The position numbers and the translations under genes are program-made. Positions 6,151 through 7,178 of a stretch of 7,178 bases of DNA are shown here, piece by piece. Numbering within the stretch: the stretch's first letter is position 1; each line of letters opens with the position of its first letter. This DNA comes from E44-bin32 sp034430615 (GTDB lineage Bacteria; Chloroflexota; Anaerolineae; Anaerolineales; E44-bin32), in contig DAOUEJ010000055.1 in NCBI GenBank assembly GCA_034430615.1, positions 1 through 7,178 of the forward strand. The letters run 5' to 3'. The notes under the pieces were generated by a model. That model was not told the origin of the DNA. It saw nothing but the letters and a program-made list of their open reading frames with translations, and searched no databases.

Positions 6151-6172
6151 GATAATGTGCATAACCATTATC
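6151..6172. repeat. Inverted repeat GATAATG / CATTATC
   Basis: A perfect 7-bp inverted repeat (6151-6157 and 6166-6172) with an 8-base centre lies between divergent genes. The size and symmetry fit a dimeric repressor or activator site, though chance is possible. Confidence 0.3.
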
Positions 6173-6197
6173 ATGCGATCAGATTAATATTTCATGA

Positions 6198-6241
6198 CCA
6201 GTAAATGGTAAGCTGTTCATGCTGGTAATGACGCTTACTGG
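6198..6241. repeat. CCAGTAA / TTACTGG inverted repeat with internal TGGTAA copies
   Basis: CCAGTAA (6198-6204) and TTACTGG (6235-6241) are perfect reverse complements 30 bases apart. Between them TGGTAA occurs twice (6206-6211 and 6223-6228), and GTAAGC (6208-6213) pairs with GCTTAC (6233-6238). It may be a cluster of related protein-binding sites or a structured RNA leader ahead of the cyclase. Confidence 0.3.
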
Positions 6242-6382
6242 ATGCAAGAATTTCTTGATAAACCACTTTACCCTTATCTGTTTCCAAATTCTGATTTTCC
6301 TTATCGGCAAGTTCGTGCAGTGCGTCGAGAGTTATGCAATAATAATTCTGTCTAAACATCTGTTTCGCACCAGGAACGAATA

Positions 6383-7178
6383 ATGATCTGTCAGCAGTGC
6401 GGCAAGAAGAACGATCCCGACGCCGTCTTCTGCGTGCAGTGCAGCCATCCCCTCCTCAAAACGTGCCACTCCTGCAACACACAGAATACCGGCGATGCCC
6501 TTTATTGCAAGAATTGTAGAACCGAATTGGGTGATACTTCAATTGCAGCGTATGCAAATAAGCTGCAGGGTCTGCGAGATTCCGCTCCTAAGGGTCTACA
6601 GGAGAAGCTGCGGTTAGCCAAAAATGAGATCGAAGGGCAACGCAAGCCGGTCACGATCCTCTTCGCCGACATCGTCGGCTCCACATCGATCGCAGAGAAA
6701 CTCGATCCCGAGGAGTGGAAAGAAGTCGTGCAAGGTGCTCATCACCGCGTGAGTGAGGCGATCTATCGCTACGAGGGCACTATCGCCCAGTTGCTTGGTG
6801 ACGGTGTGCTGGCCTTTTTCGGCGCCCCCCTCACCCACGAGGATGATCCCGAACGCGCTGTTCGTGCCGGGCTCGACCTTCAGGAGAGCATCACAGACTA
6901 CCGCCGCCAATTGGCGGGTTTCGTCGACGATTTCCACATGCGGGTGGGGATTCACACCGGCGAGGTGGTGATAGGACAGGTCGGCACAGATGAACACGCC
7001 GAGTACCTTGCCATCGGGGATACAGTCAACGTCGCCGCCCGCATGGAAAGCGCGGCGCAACCCGGAGATGTGCTAGTCTCTGAAACCTGCGCCCGACTGA
7101 TCGAGCACGCCTTCGAGCTAGGAGAATTCGAGTCAATCAAGGCTAAGGGCAAAACCGAACCGGTGCGGGCTGCAGTTA
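6383..7178 (+). CDS. Class III nucleotide cyclase with N-terminal double zinc ribbon (partial at right edge)
   Basis: The 265 visible residues start at an ATG with AGGA (6372-6375) 7 bases upstream. Residues 1-48 hold two CxxC...CxxC zinc ribbons (C3/C6/C17/C20 and C28/C31/C42/C45). A charged linker (about 55-88) leads to a guanylate/adenylate cyclase domain from about 88. LFADIVGST (D96) and LLGDG (D140) supply the metal-binding aspartates. GDTVNVAAR (212-220) supplies N216 and R220, used in transition-state stabilisation. The residues that normally set base specificity appear as Q136 and L209, not Lys/Asp. The protein makes a cyclic nucleotide, most likely cAMP. In this family the cyclase is usually followed by an AAA/ORC1-like ATPase and TPR repeats, so several hundred residues may lie beyond the window. 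It has no membrane segment so far. It is transcribed away from the CBM48 gene. Confidence 0.9.
   Translation, partial: MICQQCGKKNDPDAVFCVQCSHPLLKTCHSCNTQNTGDALYCKNCRTELGDTSIAAYANKLQGLRDSAPKGLQEKLRLAKNEIEGQRKPVTILFADIVGSTSIAEKLDPEEWKEVVQGAHHRVSEAIYRYEGTIAQLLGDGVLAFFGAPLTHEDDPERAVRAGLDLQESITDYRRQLAGFVDDFHMRVGIHTGEVVIGQVGTDEHAEYLAIGDTVNVAARMESAAQPGDVLVSETCARLIEHAFELGEFESIKAKGKTEPVRAAV

Larger units (their letters stand above)
6058..6382. other. Divergent intergenic region between the CBM48 and cyclase genes
   Basis: No gene is supported here. The base composition falls toward AT from about 6180 to 6370. It holds two inverted repeats, listed separately. AT-rich segments such as TTATGCAATAATAATTC (about 6334-6350) could hold the cyclase promoter, but I cannot pair a convincing -35 and -10. 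For the CBM48 direction, TTGCAT-16-TATCGT on the minus strand is only a marginal match. Confidence 0.4.

Noticed and set aside
6614..7060. Minus-strand frame of 148 residues opposite the cyclase
   Set aside because: The plus strand encodes an unmistakable cyclase domain over the same bases, so the minus frame is its shadow.

Overview
The window looks like a chromosomal stretch of an uncultivated, moderately GC-rich bacterium. My best guess is Chloroflexota, class Anaerolineae or a relative. The basis is family resemblance recalled without a search: a glutaredoxin-like protein with a CPQV active site, lipoproteins with long Thr/Pro linkers behind a lipobox, a class III cyclase headed by zinc ribbons, and a CRISPR-free scatter of small palindromic repeats. 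There is no rRNA, tRNA, CRISPR array or recognisable transposase.

Layout. (1) Positions 1-1192, minus strand: a two-gene unit of a Thr/Pro-linker lipoprotein followed 14 bp later by a membrane-tethered, single-cysteine glutaredoxin-like protein that runs off the left edge. A good sigma70-type promoter lies at 1249-1277. (2) Positions 1400-2191, plus strand, divergent from (1): a second lipoprotein with a bacterial SH3-like domain and a fibronectin-III-like domain. Its reading frame is cut by two in-frame TAG codons, one inside the signal peptide and one 12 residues before the natural end, so it looks like a lightly damaged pseudogene or a readthrough gene. (3) Positions 2192-2374: intergenic, with an open frame lacking a start codon that may be a gene remnant. 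(4) Positions 2375-3859, minus: a DUF2779-type protein joining a Cas4-like PD-(D/E)XK nuclease module with four cysteines to a DEDD-type 3'-5' exonuclease-like module. (5) Positions 4057-5319, minus: a 12-helix major facilitator transporter with its own -10 box. (6) Positions 5320-5703: a gene-free gap holding at least three related palindromic repeat half-units. (7) Positions 5704-6018, minus: a small stand-alone CBM48/isoamylase early-set protein. (8) Positions 6019-6382: a divergent intergenic region with two inverted repeats. (9) Positions 6383-7178, plus: the N-terminal part of a nucleotide cyclase with a double zinc ribbon, cut by the window edge.

The genes do not form one pathway. Only the lipoprotein-glutaredoxin pair looks like an operon. 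The most unusual observations are the doubly amber-interrupted lipoprotein gene and the dual-nuclease DUF2779 protein. I do not see a complete new multi-gene system, and TAG is evidently an ordinary stop codon in two neighbouring genes.
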